NCBI GenBank assembly: GCA_019247515.1
Contig: JAFAOS010000191.1
Coordinates: 31,216 to 95,215, forward strand
Source: Chloroflexota bacterium
GTDB lineage: Bacteria > Chloroflexota > UBA6077 > CF-72
DNA: 64,000 nt
Direction: 5' to 3'
Part shown: piece after piece, positions 7,985 through 16,509 of the stretch
Numbering within the stretch: position 1 is the stretch's first letter
Layout: every line of letters begins with the position of its first letter
Position numbers and translations under genes: made by a program
The notes under the pieces: generated by a model
Seen by the model: the letters and a program-made list of their open reading frames with translations, nothing else
What the model was told of the DNA's origin: nothing
Database searches by the model: none

Positions 7985-9604
7985 TCAGTCGTCGAGCATG
8001 AGGGCTTCGACCGGCGCGTCGCCGCTCACGGATTCCACCGACGGCAGGTCGAAGGCCGACGCGAAGCGCTGGTAGGCCTCCAGCGGATCACCATATTTTC
8101 TGTAGCCCGTCAGGTTGACCACGCTGCCGAACAGCAGGCGCTCGCGGTCGACGGCCGTGCTCTGGACGTGATCCTCCAGCAAGCACAGACAGATTTCCTG
8201 GTTGTGCGGATCGTTGCCAAATTCGGCGGACGCCAGCGCCAGACGCTGCACGAGCGGCTGGGTCGGATAGCCGCTGGCCACATAGGCGTGGACCAGCGCC
8301 AGGCTCTCGTCGGAGTTGCGCGCCAGCAGCGCCTGATGGAGGCGGTCCAGAATGCGCGGGGCGTCCCAGCTGTCCGCCGCGCGCAGTGAGCGGAGCGTAC
8401 GCGGCCCGTTCTTGGGATCGGCGGCCTGGTTGTGCGAGGCGGTGTTGACCATCGCGCCCGCCACGAACAGCAGCTTGACCTGGTGTGGGTGGTCGAAGGC
8501 GTCGAAGTACCAGCGCAGCGTGTTGCAGTACTCGGCGGTATGCTGCGGCATCGAGTAGTTCTCGGGTGCGCCGCACTCCAGCATGAGCTCCGCGGCCGCG
8601 ACCTGCAGCACGTCGAGAATCTGACGCGGACCCTTGCCGGCTTTCAGCAGGTCGCAGACGTGGTACTGCCAGTCGGGCTCGCGAGCGTGGAGGATGACGT
8701 CTTCGAGCCTGGCTTGCTCATCCGGGCTGAGCGTGCCCTGCGACTGCAGGAAGTCGTGATCCAGTCCTTCGAGCTGCGCCTGGCACACGGCGGTGGCCAT
8801 CTCGAAGGTCGAGTACCAGTGGGGGCCGACGGCCATGTCGGGCACGCCCGCGTACACGACGTCGTGCGCGTTGGCCCAGCCGAACAGATTGCCGAGCTCC
8901 ACCACCGATCGGCCGCGGTAGCCCTTGTGCCCGGTGGTGTACGAGCGGTTGAAGAGCATGCGGTCCTGGACGTCGATCAGGCCGGCGAAGATCAACTGCG
9001 CCAGGATCTTCTGGCGCTCAGCTGGTGAGGCGTGGTCGATCATGCCCAGGAAGACGCGATAGGCGGGGATGATCTCGCTGCGCTGCACCAGCGTCAGCCA
9101 CAGGTTGAGGCGTTCGTCGAGGGTGCCGTCGGTTGCCAGCGGCTGCTGGTCTGGACAGTGAACTTCGGGCGCTGGCGGCGCGGCGGAGACGTCCAGCTTG
9201 TACATGCGCGTGTAGTGGCCCGGGGCTTTGCCCAGCAGCTGGTTCCACGGGTCAAGGCCGGTGGGCAGGTACCAGTAGGTCTGCATCAGCGGCAGATGCT
9301 CGAATTGAGACGGCATCAGGCGGGTCAGCCGCACCGTGGCGCGCGCGCTGAGCAGGCAATGATCGTTGTTGACGAACTTGACCATGCCGTCGTCCAGGCG
9401 CTGGTGGAACGGCACGTGCGTGTAGGGCGCGTGAATGCGCACCGCCTGGTACAGCAGCTCCGGGACCGATCGGCCCTCACGAGTGAGATCGAACAGCACG
9501 TCGGCGGCGCCGCGCTGGTCGCGGGCGAGGATGCGCTCCTCGAGTCGAGCGTACTGATCGTTCGAACGGTCGCGGACGTCGGCCGGCGTCAAGGTCACGG
9601 CCAT
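7985..9604 (-). CDS. Hypothetical protein, about 539 residues, mostly helical
   Basis: I do not recognise this protein. It has no signal peptide or membrane segment. The central and C-terminal parts read as repeated amphipathic helices (for example PRQILDVLQVAAAELMLECG and PRILDRLHQALLARNSDESL). The N-terminal third has a conserved-looking block with several His residues (IHAPYTHVPFHQRLDDG, then NNDHCLLSA). Further His-rich stretches occur (MPQHTAEYCN, FDHPHQVK, ASHNQAA), so a metal or haem role is possible but unproven. The ATG at 9604 is chosen because GGGAGGT lies 8 bases upstream on the minus strand; a longer TTG-initiated form to 9661 is open but has no ribosome site. It is divergent from the P450 gene, with 85 bp between starts, so a linked role is possible. 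Confidence 0.75.
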   Translation of the reverse strand: MAVTLTPADVRDRSNDQYARLEERILARDQRGAADVLFDLTREGRSVPELLYQAVRIHAPYTHVPFHQRLDDGMVKFVNNDHCLLSARATVRLTRLMPSQFEHLPLMQTYWYLPTGLDPWNQLLGKAPGHYTRMYKLDVSAAPPAPEVHCPDQQPLATDGTLDERLNLWLTLVQRSEIIPAYRVFLGMIDHASPAERQKILAQLIFAGLIDVQDRMLFNRSYTTGHKGYRGRSVVELGNLFGWANAHDVVYAGVPDMAVGPHWYSTFEMATAVCQAQLEGLDHDFLQSQGTLSPDEQARLEDVILHAREPDWQYHVCDLLKAGKGPRQILDVLQVAAAELMLECGAPENYSMPQHTAEYCNTLRWYFDAFDHPHQVKLLFVAGAMVNTASHNQAADPKNGPRTLRSLRAADSWDAPRILDRLHQALLARNSDESLALVHAYVASGYPTQPLVQRLALASAEFGNDPHNQEICLCLLEDHVQSTAVDRERLLFGSVVNLTGYRKYGDPLEAYQRFASAFDLPSVESVSGDAPVEALMLDD

Positions 9605-9677
9605 CAGGCGGCACCTCCCATGCTGTGCATCAGGATAGGGGCCTGCGCGGTGACGATTCAAAGTGCCGCGGGGTGAC

Positions 9678-9683
9678 TAACCT
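9678..9683 (+). promoter_or_regulatory. -10 box TAACCT, leaderless-type, for the P450 gene
   Basis: TAACCT is followed by GCCTGC and the ATG at 9690. The same 15-base string, TAACCTGCCTGCATG, occurs on the minus strand at the start of the alcohol dehydrogenase gene (29297-29311). Confidence 0.5.
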
Positions 9684-9689
9684 GCCTGC

Positions 9690-10904
9690 ATGGCGACGAC
9701 CGACGCTCCGGTGTTCTCTGACCCGCGCTACCGTGCTGATCCTTACGGCGTGCTGGCTGAAGTGCGCCGCGAACGGCCGGCTTACCTCACGCGGCTGCCC
9801 AGCGGCGAGCAGGTTTTCCTGGTCACCCGCTTCGCGGACGTCGAGGCGGGGCTGAAAGACGCGCGGCTGGTCAAAAACATCACCAATGCCCGCGAGCGGC
9901 GACCCGGCATGCTCGCGCGTCTGGGATTCCTCAAAAACTTCGGTAACACCAACATGCTGCGGGCCGATCCACCCGAGCACACGCGCCTGCGCGCGCTGGC
10001 CCACCAGGCCTTTACACCCAGGCTCGTCAACCAGATGCACGACCACATTCAAACGCTGGCCGATCAGCTGATCGACGCTGTCGAGCCCGCTGGACGGATG
10101 GACCTGATCGCCGACTTCGCCCTGCCGCTGCCCATCACCGTGATCTGCGAATTGCTCGGCGTGCCGCGGCAGGACGAGCAGAAGTTCCGACGCTGGTCAG
10201 GCGCGCTGATCGAATCCGGGGCGCTCAGCAGCGAGTCGGTGCCGCTAGTGCCCCAGCTGCTGCTGATGGTCCGCTATGTCCGCAGGCTGGTGCGTCGCCG
10301 ACGCGCGCATCCGGCCAGCGGCGAGGACCTGGTGGGTCAGCTCCTCGCCGCGCGTGAAGGCGGACAACAGCTGTCCGAACGTGAGCTGTTGTCGACCATC
10401 ATCTTGCTGCTCATCGCCGGGCACGAGACGACCGTCAACCTGATCGGCAATGGCACGCTGGCGCTGCTGCTCAATCCCGACCAGCTCCAGCGGCTGCGGC
10501 AGGACCCAACGCTGGTCAAGCCGGCGGTCGAAGAGCTGCTGCGTTACGTCAATCCAGCCCAGTTGGTGAATCGCTACGCCCGCGAGGACCTCGACATCGG
10601 CGGCGTGCCGATTCGGCGCGGCAGCCACCTGCTGCTGATCCTCGCCGCTGCCAATCACGATCCTGACTTCCTCGAGCGACCAGACCAGTTGGACGTCTCG
10701 CGCACGGTCAGGCAGCACGTCGCCTTCGGCCAGGGCATCCATTATTGCCTGGGAGCGCCGCTGGCCCGGCTCGAAGGCGAGATCGCCTTCGCCACGCTGT
10801 TGCGGCGGCTGCCCAACGTGCGGCTTGGCGTTCCCGTCGAGGAGCTCGAGTGGCGGTCCGGCATCGAGCTGCGGGGATTACGCAGCCTGCCGGTTGTGTT
10901 CTAA
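9690..10904 (+). CDS. Cytochrome P450
   Basis: This 404-residue soluble bacterial P450 shows all class motifs. The I-helix oxygen-binding motif is AGHETT, the K-helix ExxR is in EELLRYVNP, and the haem ligand C353 is in FGQGIHYCLGAPLARLE. ADPPEHTRLRALAHQAFTP is the C-helix signature of soluble class I enzymes, similar to the CYP107 type. No ferredoxin or ferredoxin reductase is adjacent, so electrons must come from elsewhere. The gene has its own leaderless promoter and is divergent from the unrecognised 539-residue protein. The substrate is unknown. Confidence 0.92.
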   Translation: MATTDAPVFSDPRYRADPYGVLAEVRRERPAYLTRLPSGEQVFLVTRFADVEAGLKDARLVKNITNARERRPGMLARLGFLKNFGNTNMLRADPPEHTRLRALAHQAFTPRLVNQMHDHIQTLADQLIDAVEPAGRMDLIADFALPLPITVICELLGVPRQDEQKFRRWSGALIESGALSSESVPLVPQLLLMVRYVRRLVRRRRAHPASGEDLVGQLLAAREGGQQLSERELLSTIILLLIAGHETTVNLIGNGTLALLLNPDQLQRLRQDPTLVKPAVEELLRYVNPAQLVNRYAREDLDIGGVPIRRGSHLLLILAAANHDPDFLERPDQLDVSRTVRQHVAFGQGIHYCLGAPLARLEGEIAFATLLRRLPNVRLGVPVEELEWRSGIELRGLRSLPVVF

Positions 10905-10920
10905 ACCTTGCTATCCGTGC

Positions 10921-11124
10921 TACACTGATTGCGGCGCGGTGCGCCACAGCATGTCTTCAGAACCTCCAAGTAGTCAAACCACACACGCGTTTTCTGATGC
11001 GAACCTGCCCCTGGGGGGCTTCGCCTAGTCGTCGCATTCTCTCGCTGAGTCGCTGACGGTCAGGCGGGCGTCCCCGGCGTGGGTGCGCCCGTTCTTTTTC
11101 TCTATCGCACAGGGAGGCCGTCAA
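10921..11124 (+). promoter_or_regulatory. Structured 5' leader of the metal-transport pair
   Basis: About 200 bases separate the P450 stop from the ATG at 11125. A -10-like TACACT lies at 10921-10926. Downstream are a perfect GGCGC/GCGCC hairpin (10933-10945), a GATGCGA/TCGCATT stem (10996-11039 region) enclosing a C/G-rich part, then an intrinsic terminator at 11065-11100. The ribosome site AGGGAGG follows at 11111-11117. This order (folded region, terminator, ribosome site, metal-transport gene) is what a transcription-attenuating riboswitch looks like. I could not match it to the M-box, yybP-ykoY or NiCo consensus by eye, so no class is assigned. Confidence 0.45.
11065..11100 (+). terminator. 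Intrinsic terminator or attenuator upstream of the PRC/MgtE-N gene
   Basis: CGGGCG (11065-11070) pairs with CGCCCG (11086-11091), with an inner CCC/GGG pairing, and is followed directly by TTCTTTTTC. It ends only 25 bases before the start codon of the next gene. It is therefore more likely a regulated attenuator of that gene than the P450 terminator. Confidence 0.6.
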
Positions 11125-12375
11125 ATGCAGTACGTCAGCGAACTTCTCGGAGCGCCCGTCCGTGACCCGGACGGGAACGTCGTCGCGCGAGTATCCGATG
11201 TGTTGGTACCCGCCGACGCAGACTATCCGGCCGTCGACGCTGTCGCCCTCAAGCCTCCCAAGGGCGAGACGCGTATGGTTCCCTGGTCCGCGCTGCAGGT
11301 GCAGGAAAACGGCGGCGTCTCGCTGTCCACCGCCCTGGCCCAGACGCCGACGTTCGATCCGCCGCCGCACGAGCTCTCGCTGGCTCGGCAGGTGATGGAC
11401 CACCAGATCATCGACGTCAATGGCGTGCGCGTCGTGCGCGTCAATGACCTGCAGCTGGCGCCCACCGAGGGCGCGTACCGGCTGATCGGCGTCGACATCT
11501 CGACCGCCGGCCTGCTGCGCCGGCTGGGCGCCGCGCGGGTCCTCAGCGCGCTCGGCGTCAAGCTGACTCCCACCGCGATCGCCTGGGAAGCCATCGAGCC
11601 GGTCGAGTCCGGCGAAACAGGCGTCAAGCTCAAGGTCTCGCACGAGGATCTCGCCAGGCTGCACCCGTCGGACATCGCCGAGATCATCTCGCAGCTCGAC
11701 CAGCACCACGTGCAGGAAGTGCTCGAGACGCTCGACGACGAGGCGGCCGCCGACACCATTGGCGAGGTCAGTCCCGACCTGCAGGTGCAATTGCTCGAGG
11801 GCATGGAGCCCGAGCGCGCGGCGGACATCCTCGAGGAGATGGACCCCGACGATGCCGCCGACATCCTCGGCGACATGGAGCCCGACAAGGCGCACGACCT
11901 GCTCAGTCGCATGGAGCCCGACGAGGCCGAGGACGTGCGCGAGCTGCTCAGCTATGACGAGGAGACCGCCGGCGGGCTGATGACCAACGAGGTCGTCACG
12001 GTGCCCGCCACGGCCACCGCCGCGCAGGCGATGCGCCTGGTGCGCACCCAGGCGGCGGAAATGGAAAACGTGTATTCGGTCTACGTCGTCGACGAAAACG
12101 AGGTGCTGCTCGGCGAGCTCTCCTTGCGCGAGCTGATCGTGGCCGACCCACAGGTGCCGATTGGCCGCGTCATGCACCGCGAGCTGATCCGCGGCCGGCT
12201 GGACGATACCGACCAGGAAGTCGCGCGGCTGATCGCCAAGTACAACTTGCTGGCGCTACCAATCGTCGACGACGTGGGCCACCTGCGTGGCATCGTGACC
12301 GTCGACGACGCGATGGACGTGATCCTGCCCGACGATTGGAAGGCGCGCATTCCGCGCGTCTACGCGCATGGGTAA
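11125..12375 (+). CDS. PRC-barrel / MgtE N-terminal / CBS-pair cytoplasmic protein
   Basis: This 416-residue soluble protein has three parts. Residues 1-165 look like two PRC-barrel repeats (YVSELLGAPVRDPDGNVVAR, then QIIDVNGVRVVRVNDLQL). Residues about 175-285 form an MgtE intracellular N domain of helical repeats (HPSDIAEIISQLDQ, EGMEPERAADILEEMDPDDA). Residues about 285-410 form a CBS pair (LMTNEVVTVPATATAAQAM, LALPIVDDVGHLRGIVTVDD). The membrane domain of MgtE is missing. In MgtE these domains sense Mg2+ and gate the channel. Here the next gene, 19 bp downstream, is an NRAMP-type permease, so the protein is probably its detachable regulatory subunit. The start has a good ribosome site, AGGGAGG, 7 bases upstream. 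Confidence 0.85.
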   Translation: MQYVSELLGAPVRDPDGNVVARVSDVLVPADADYPAVDAVALKPPKGETRMVPWSALQVQENGGVSLSTALAQTPTFDPPPHELSLARQVMDHQIIDVNGVRVVRVNDLQLAPTEGAYRLIGVDISTAGLLRRLGAARVLSALGVKLTPTAIAWEAIEPVESGETGVKLKVSHEDLARLHPSDIAEIISQLDQHHVQEVLETLDDEAAADTIGEVSPDLQVQLLEGMEPERAADILEEMDPDDAADILGDMEPDKAHDLLSRMEPDEAEDVRELLSYDEETAGGLMTNEVVTVPATATAAQAMRLVRTQAAEMENVYSVYVVDENEVLLGELSLRELIVADPQVPIGRVMHRELIRGRLDDTDQEVARLIAKYNLLALPIVDDVGHLRGIVTVDDAMDVILPDDWKARIPRVYAHG

Positions 12376-12394
12376 CCCTCGGCAGTAAGACTGC

Positions 12395-13642
12395 ATGCGC
12401 CTGCCCCGGTCGCGAGGTCTCCGCGCGGTCTGGGGGTTTCTGGCCGTGCTCGGACCTGGCGTCATCACCGGGGCCGCTGGCGACGACGCTGGCGGAGTCG
12501 CGACATACGCGTCGGTGGGCGCCCAGTACGGCTACACGCTGCTGTGGATCATGGGCCCGATCACGGTGGCGCTGATCATCGTCCAGCTCCAGGTCGCCCG
12601 CATGGCAGTCGTGACGGGCAAGGGCTTCGCCGAGCTGATTCGTGAAGAGTTCGGCGTGCGGTGGACGGCCGTCGCGATGGTCGTGTTGATCGTCGCCAAC
12701 GGCACGGTGACAATCGCCGAATTCGCGGGCATTGCCGCGGCGGGTGAGCTGTTCGGCATTCCCAGACCGATCAGCGTGCCGCTCATGGCGGTTGTCGTCT
12801 GGCTGATCGTGGTGCGAGCGTCGTACACGGTCGCGGAAAAGATCTTCATTCTCTTGTCGACGGCGCTGCTCACGTACGTGGGCGCGGCGATCCTGGCGCA
12901 GCCGGACTGGAAGGAAGTCGGGGTCGCGCTGGTGACGCCGTCGTTCCAGTTCGACCCGGGCTACCTGGCGACCTTCGTCGCGCTGGTCGGCACCACGATC
13001 ACGCCCTACATGCTGTTCTATCTCCAGTCGTCGCTGACCGATAAAGGCGTCGACGTGACCGACTACCCCCGGGAGCGAACCGACGTCATCGTCGGCTCGC
13101 TGCTCACCACCATCATCGCCGTGTTCATCGTCGTTTCGACCGCCGCGACGCTGCACGTCAACGGCGTGGTCATCGACACCGCCGAAGACGCCGCTCGCGC
13201 CCTCGAGCCGCTGGCCGGACCCTACGCGTTCCTCCTGTTTGGCCTCGGCCTGTTTGGCGCGAGCATGCTGGCAGCCAGCGTCCTGCCCCTCAGTACGGCC
13301 TACGCGGTGTGCGGCGCCTTCGGCTGGGAGCGCGGCGTGTCGCGATCGTGGTCCGAAGCGCCGATCTTCAACACGCTGTATACGGCGCTGATCGCCATTG
13401 GCGCCGCCTTTGTCCTGATCCCGGGCCTGCCGCTGATTCAGGTCATCGTCGCGACCCAGTTCCTCAATGGCGTGCTGCTGCCCGTGGTGCTCATCTTCGT
13501 TCTCAAGCTGGTCAACGACCACGAGCTGATGGGCGACTACACCAACAATCGTCTGTTCAACGTGCTGTCGTACGCGACCACGGGCGTGCTCGTGCTGCTG
13601 ACCGTGGCGCTGCTGGCGTTTTCCGCGTTCGGAATCGGCTAG
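12395..13642 (+). CDS. NRAMP-family divalent metal permease with altered metal-site motifs
   Basis: This 415-residue integral membrane protein has about 11 hydrophobic segments and the NRAMP fold landmarks. The first helix reads GPGVITGAAGDDAGGVATY, where canonical NRAMPs have DPGN. The sixth-helix segment reads GTTITPYMLFYLQ, where Mn/Fe transporters carry a metal-selecting Met in an MPH motif; here it is TPY. Known NRAMP-related Mg2+ transporters also replace this Met, so a hard-metal substrate such as Mg2+ is plausible (inference). The partner gene upstream supplies MgtE-like sensing domains, which fits. Its TAG stop shares CTAG with the stop of the convergent VWA gene. Confidence 0.82.
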   Translation: MRLPRSRGLRAVWGFLAVLGPGVITGAAGDDAGGVATYASVGAQYGYTLLWIMGPITVALIIVQLQVARMAVVTGKGFAELIREEFGVRWTAVAMVVLIVANGTVTIAEFAGIAAAGELFGIPRPISVPLMAVVVWLIVVRASYTVAEKIFILLSTALLTYVGAAILAQPDWKEVGVALVTPSFQFDPGYLATFVALVGTTITPYMLFYLQSSLTDKGVDVTDYPRERTDVIVGSLLTTIIAVFIVVSTAATLHVNGVVIDTAEDAARALEPLAGPYAFLLFGLGLFGASMLAASVLPLSTAYAVCGAFGWERGVSRSWSEAPIFNTLYTALIAIGAAFVLIPGLPLIQVIVATQFLNGVLLPVVLIFVLKLVNDHELMGDYTNNRLFNVLSYATTGVLVLLTVALLAFSAFGIG

Positions 13643-16455
13643 CGTCGCGACGCGCGGCGCTTGGCCGCCAGCAGCCGGCCCGAATGGGTGGCCACCGACG
13701 GATCACGCCCGGCGCCGCCCAGCGCGCGGGGCGCCAGGCCGGACACCAGGCCGACAGGCGTGGCCGTCTCTCCGCCGCGGGGAATCGGGGCGATGAAGGT
13801 CCGCGTCGCGGACGTCGGGCGCTCGTCGACGTAGCCAAGCCGTCGTCGGATCGCGGTGTAGCCCGCCCGAATTTCGGGCGCCGAGATGCGCACGCGGCGA
13901 ACGCCGACGTCAGCCACCAGCAGGATCGCCGTCAGCAGCAACAACAGCGGCCAGAGCGGCTGTGGCGCGCCGACGGATGGCAGCGAGTGCGCGAAGGCGT
14001 CGTTCGGGTCGCTGATCAGGCCGCCGCCCGTACGCCGGGCGATAGTTTGCAGGAGCGTCTGGTCGGTACCGGTCAGCCCGTACTCCGGCGAGTACGGCAC
14101 CACGAACCCGCTCGAGACGACGGCCTGGTCGCCGGTCGTCGAGTCCGTCTGCGTGGCCGTCAGCGTGTAGACGCCGTCACTCTGCACCGGCAGGCTCGCT
14201 TCGTAGCGGCCGGGCGCAACCTGCGGCAACTGGACCGTGCTTTGCGCGCCATTGGGATCCACGATGACGGCCTGCGTGGGCTGGAAATTCAGGTAATGGC
14301 GGTCCGGCTGCTCGGCGCCGGTCTGCGCGTCCAGCGTGATGCGCGCCTGATCGCCGTCGATGCTGACGGTGACCTGGCGGTTGGGGTCTTCAGGGGGCCG
14401 ATCGACGCGTTTGACCAGTTGCGCCCAGAACTTGCTGAAGTCCGGCCACTCCAGCCAGCGCGACGCCCACACGTTGGTGGCGTCCGAGGTCCAGGCCATG
14501 ACGCGGCCAAGCCCGTACTGCCACTCGGAGAGGACCGGATCCAGCTCGCGCGACGCGAGCAGCACCGTGCTCTGTGGCTTGGGTGTGGTGGCAACGTACC
14601 CCTTCAGTTGCGGCGCGCTCTTGAGATCGATGCCCTGTGTCGCCGGGTCGGCGCTCACGACCTGTGGGGTGAAGTCCTCTTCGACGATCGCCGCGCGCTG
14701 GACCTGCTGCGTCTCCTTGACCAGCAATTGGGGCAGGTCGAACGGGTCGTTGCCGTCGTAATAGCGGCCGTGCATGAGCTGGGCAAGCTCCTGCAGCAGA
14801 TTCGTATCGGCGTCCGAACCGATGCCGACCGTGCTGACCGTCACCTGCGAGGCTTCCATCTGGGCCGCCAGGTCTTCGTACGGTCCGCGCGGAGCTTCAC
14901 CGTCGGTGAGCAGGATGATGTGCTTGACCTTGGCGTCGAGCGGCGAGATGGTATCGAAGGCTTCCTTCAGGGCCGGGTAGATCTCGGTCCCACCGCCTGG
15001 CTGCATGCGACCAATCGCGTCTTCGACGGGCGTCAGGTCGTTGGCAAACGTGGGCCGGATCATCCACTGATTGTGATCGTCGAAGGCGAGGATGCCGATC
15101 TGGTCGTATTCGCCCAGCTGCTCGACGGCTGCCAGCGCCGCCTCTTTGGCCAGATCCATCTTCGAGGCGCCGCCCGGGCCGCCGCCCATCGAACCTGAAA
15201 CGTCCATGACGAGGATGAGCGCCACGCTCGTCGACAGGCTCTTGCCGCGCAGGTCCATGCGGACCGGCAGCATGTCTTCGAGAGGTGTTCGCGCGTAGGC
15301 ACCGGGCCCGTACGCTTTGTCACCGCCCACCACCAGCAGTCCGCCGCCGTGGTCGCGCACGTAGCTCTTCAACGTGTTCATGCGGCCGGTCGGCAGGCTG
15401 TCGGCGGGCACGTCGACCAGGATCGTGCTCGCGTAGCTCAGCAGGTCGCCACCATCCAGTGCGCCGCCGTCCGGCGTCGTGACGTCGACCTGGAGGCCCA
15501 TCGCCCGCAGCGCGTCGGTCAGATACTGGCCCTCGCCGGGCGTGCCTTCGACGACCAGGACCTTGGGTGGTCCCTGGACGATGACGTATGCACCCGCGCT
15601 GTTGTTCTGGGCGAGGGTGTCCTGGTCGGTCTGCAGTTGCACACGCAGCACATGGTGACCGTTGTCGAGCGGATCGACCGGCAGGACGAAGCGGCTGGTA
15701 CCCGGCTGGACCGTCACGTTCTGCGTGGCGACGAGCGTGCCGTCGACCAGCAGGTACAGGTTGCCGCTGGTGCTGACGTTGGACTCGACCTCAGCGCTGA
15801 CGGAAAAGCGCTCGCCCTCCCGCAGTTGGGTCGGCGCATCCAGTCCGCGGACGAGCACCTCGGGTCCGCGGACGGAATCCAGTGGCACCGCCATAAGCTG
15901 GACGCCTGCGGCGGCGGCGAGCGCGGCGGCGGCATCGGCCTTTTCCTGGTTTTCCTGACCGTCAGAGAGCAGCACCAGTCTTCGGGCCGAGGAGGGCGGC
16001 AGAACCGCGAGGCCGGCGCGCACGGCCGCGGCGATGTCCGTCGAGCTTGGATCGACATTCGACGGCGGACTGAGCCGCGGCGGGTCGGACTCGGTCGAGA
16101 GTGCGCGGTCGACCGCTGGCTCACCACCGAACGAGATAACGGCCGCCTGATCCTGTTGCGCCTTGTGCGACAGAGCGTCGGCCAGCCACTGCTCCTCGTT
16201 GGTCTGCATGGCCGGGGTGATGCTGTCGGAGCGGTCGAGCAGGAAGGCAACCGCCAGGTCGTTGGCAGGTAGCTGCACGCGCGGCTCGGCCAGGACGGCG
16301 ACCAGCAGTCCGACGATCATGACTCGCAGCGCCAGCGAGATGCGACGGCGGACTGGCGGCATGTACACCCGACTCGTACGCCACAGCGCGTAGACGATGC
16401 CGACGCACACTGGCAACAGCAGCAGCAGGAGCGGCCGATCGAACGCCAGACTCAA
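13639..16455 (-). CDS. Large membrane-anchored protein with two VWA domains and a GATase-1-like domain
   Basis: This 938-residue protein opens with two membrane helices (about residues 6-26 and 42-58; PLLLLLLPVCVGIVYALW) and has another near the C-terminus (LWPLLLLLTAILLVADVGV). Between them are a first VWA-like domain with a MIDAS-like DRSDS, a beta-sandwich region, a GATase-1/ThuA-like Rossmann region (VLVVEGTPGEGQ ... GGGLLVVGGDKAYGPG) and a second VWA with an intact MIDAS, DVSGSMGGG. A further beta-sandwich follows. Such proteins relate to the BatA/BatB group; their function is poorly known and may be envelope stress or complex assembly. The start is a TTG preceded by TAGACT and 10 bases, again leaderless. 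No MoxR ATPase gene is adjacent. Confidence 0.8.
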   Translation of the reverse strand: MSLAFDRPLLLLLLPVCVGIVYALWRTSRVYMPPVRRRISLALRVMIVGLLVAVLAEPRVQLPANDLAVAFLLDRSDSITPAMQTNEEQWLADALSHKAQQDQAAVISFGGEPAVDRALSTESDPPRLSPPSNVDPSSTDIAAAVRAGLAVLPPSSARRLVLLSDGQENQEKADAAAALAAAAGVQLMAVPLDSVRGPEVLVRGLDAPTQLREGERFSVSAEVESNVSTSGNLYLLVDGTLVATQNVTVQPGTSRFVLPVDPLDNGHHVLRVQLQTDQDTLAQNNSAGAYVIVQGPPKVLVVEGTPGEGQYLTDALRAMGLQVDVTTPDGGALDGGDLLSYASTILVDVPADSLPTGRMNTLKSYVRDHGGGLLVVGGDKAYGPGAYARTPLEDMLPVRMDLRGKSLSTSVALILVMDVSGSMGGGPGGASKMDLAKEAALAAVEQLGEYDQIGILAFDDHNQWMIRPTFANDLTPVEDAIGRMQPGGGTEIYPALKEAFDTISPLDAKVKHIILLTDGEAPRGPYEDLAAQMEASQVTVSTVGIGSDADTNLLQELAQLMHGRYYDGNDPFDLPQLLVKETQQVQRAAIVEEDFTPQVVSADPATQGIDLKSAPQLKGYVATTPKPQSTVLLASRELDPVLSEWQYGLGRVMAWTSDATNVWASRWLEWPDFSKFWAQLVKRVDRPPEDPNRQVTVSIDGDQARITLDAQTGAEQPDRHYLNFQPTQAVIVDPNGAQSTVQLPQVAPGRYEASLPVQSDGVYTLTATQTDSTTGDQAVVSSGFVVPYSPEYGLTGTDQTLLQTIARRTGGGLISDPNDAFAHSLPSVGAPQPLWPLLLLLTAILLVADVGVRRVRISAPEIRAGYTAIRRRLGYVDERPTSATRTFIAPIPRGGETATPVGLVSGLAPRALGGAGRDPSVATHSGRLLAAKRRASRR

Positions 16456-16465
16456 GAGACCGTAC

Positions 16466-16471
16466 AGTCTA
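16466..16471 (-). promoter_or_regulatory. -10 box TAGACT, leaderless-type, for the VWA gene
   Basis: Read on the minus strand, TAGACT is 10 bases before the TTG at 16455. It supports an unusual start codon that has no Shine-Dalgarno. Confidence 0.45.
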
Positions 16472-16497
16472 GTCGGCCTGCCTCAGGTGCGGCGAGG

Positions 16498-16503
16498 TAC
16501 TCT
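16498..16503 (+). promoter_or_regulatory. -10 box TACTCT, leaderless-type
   Basis: TACTCT is 6 bases before the GTG at 16510 and 9 bases before the ATG at 16513. Confidence 0.4.
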
Positions 16504-16509
16504 GACCAC

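Noticed and set aside
10921..11064. M-box, yybP-ykoY or NiCo riboswitch
   Set aside because: None of the conserved core sequences could be matched by eye, so only a generic structured leader is reported.
13309..15198. 629-codon plus-strand frame opposite the large VWA gene
   Set aside because: Antisense of a well-supported gene; composition is Arg/Ala-rich with no motif.
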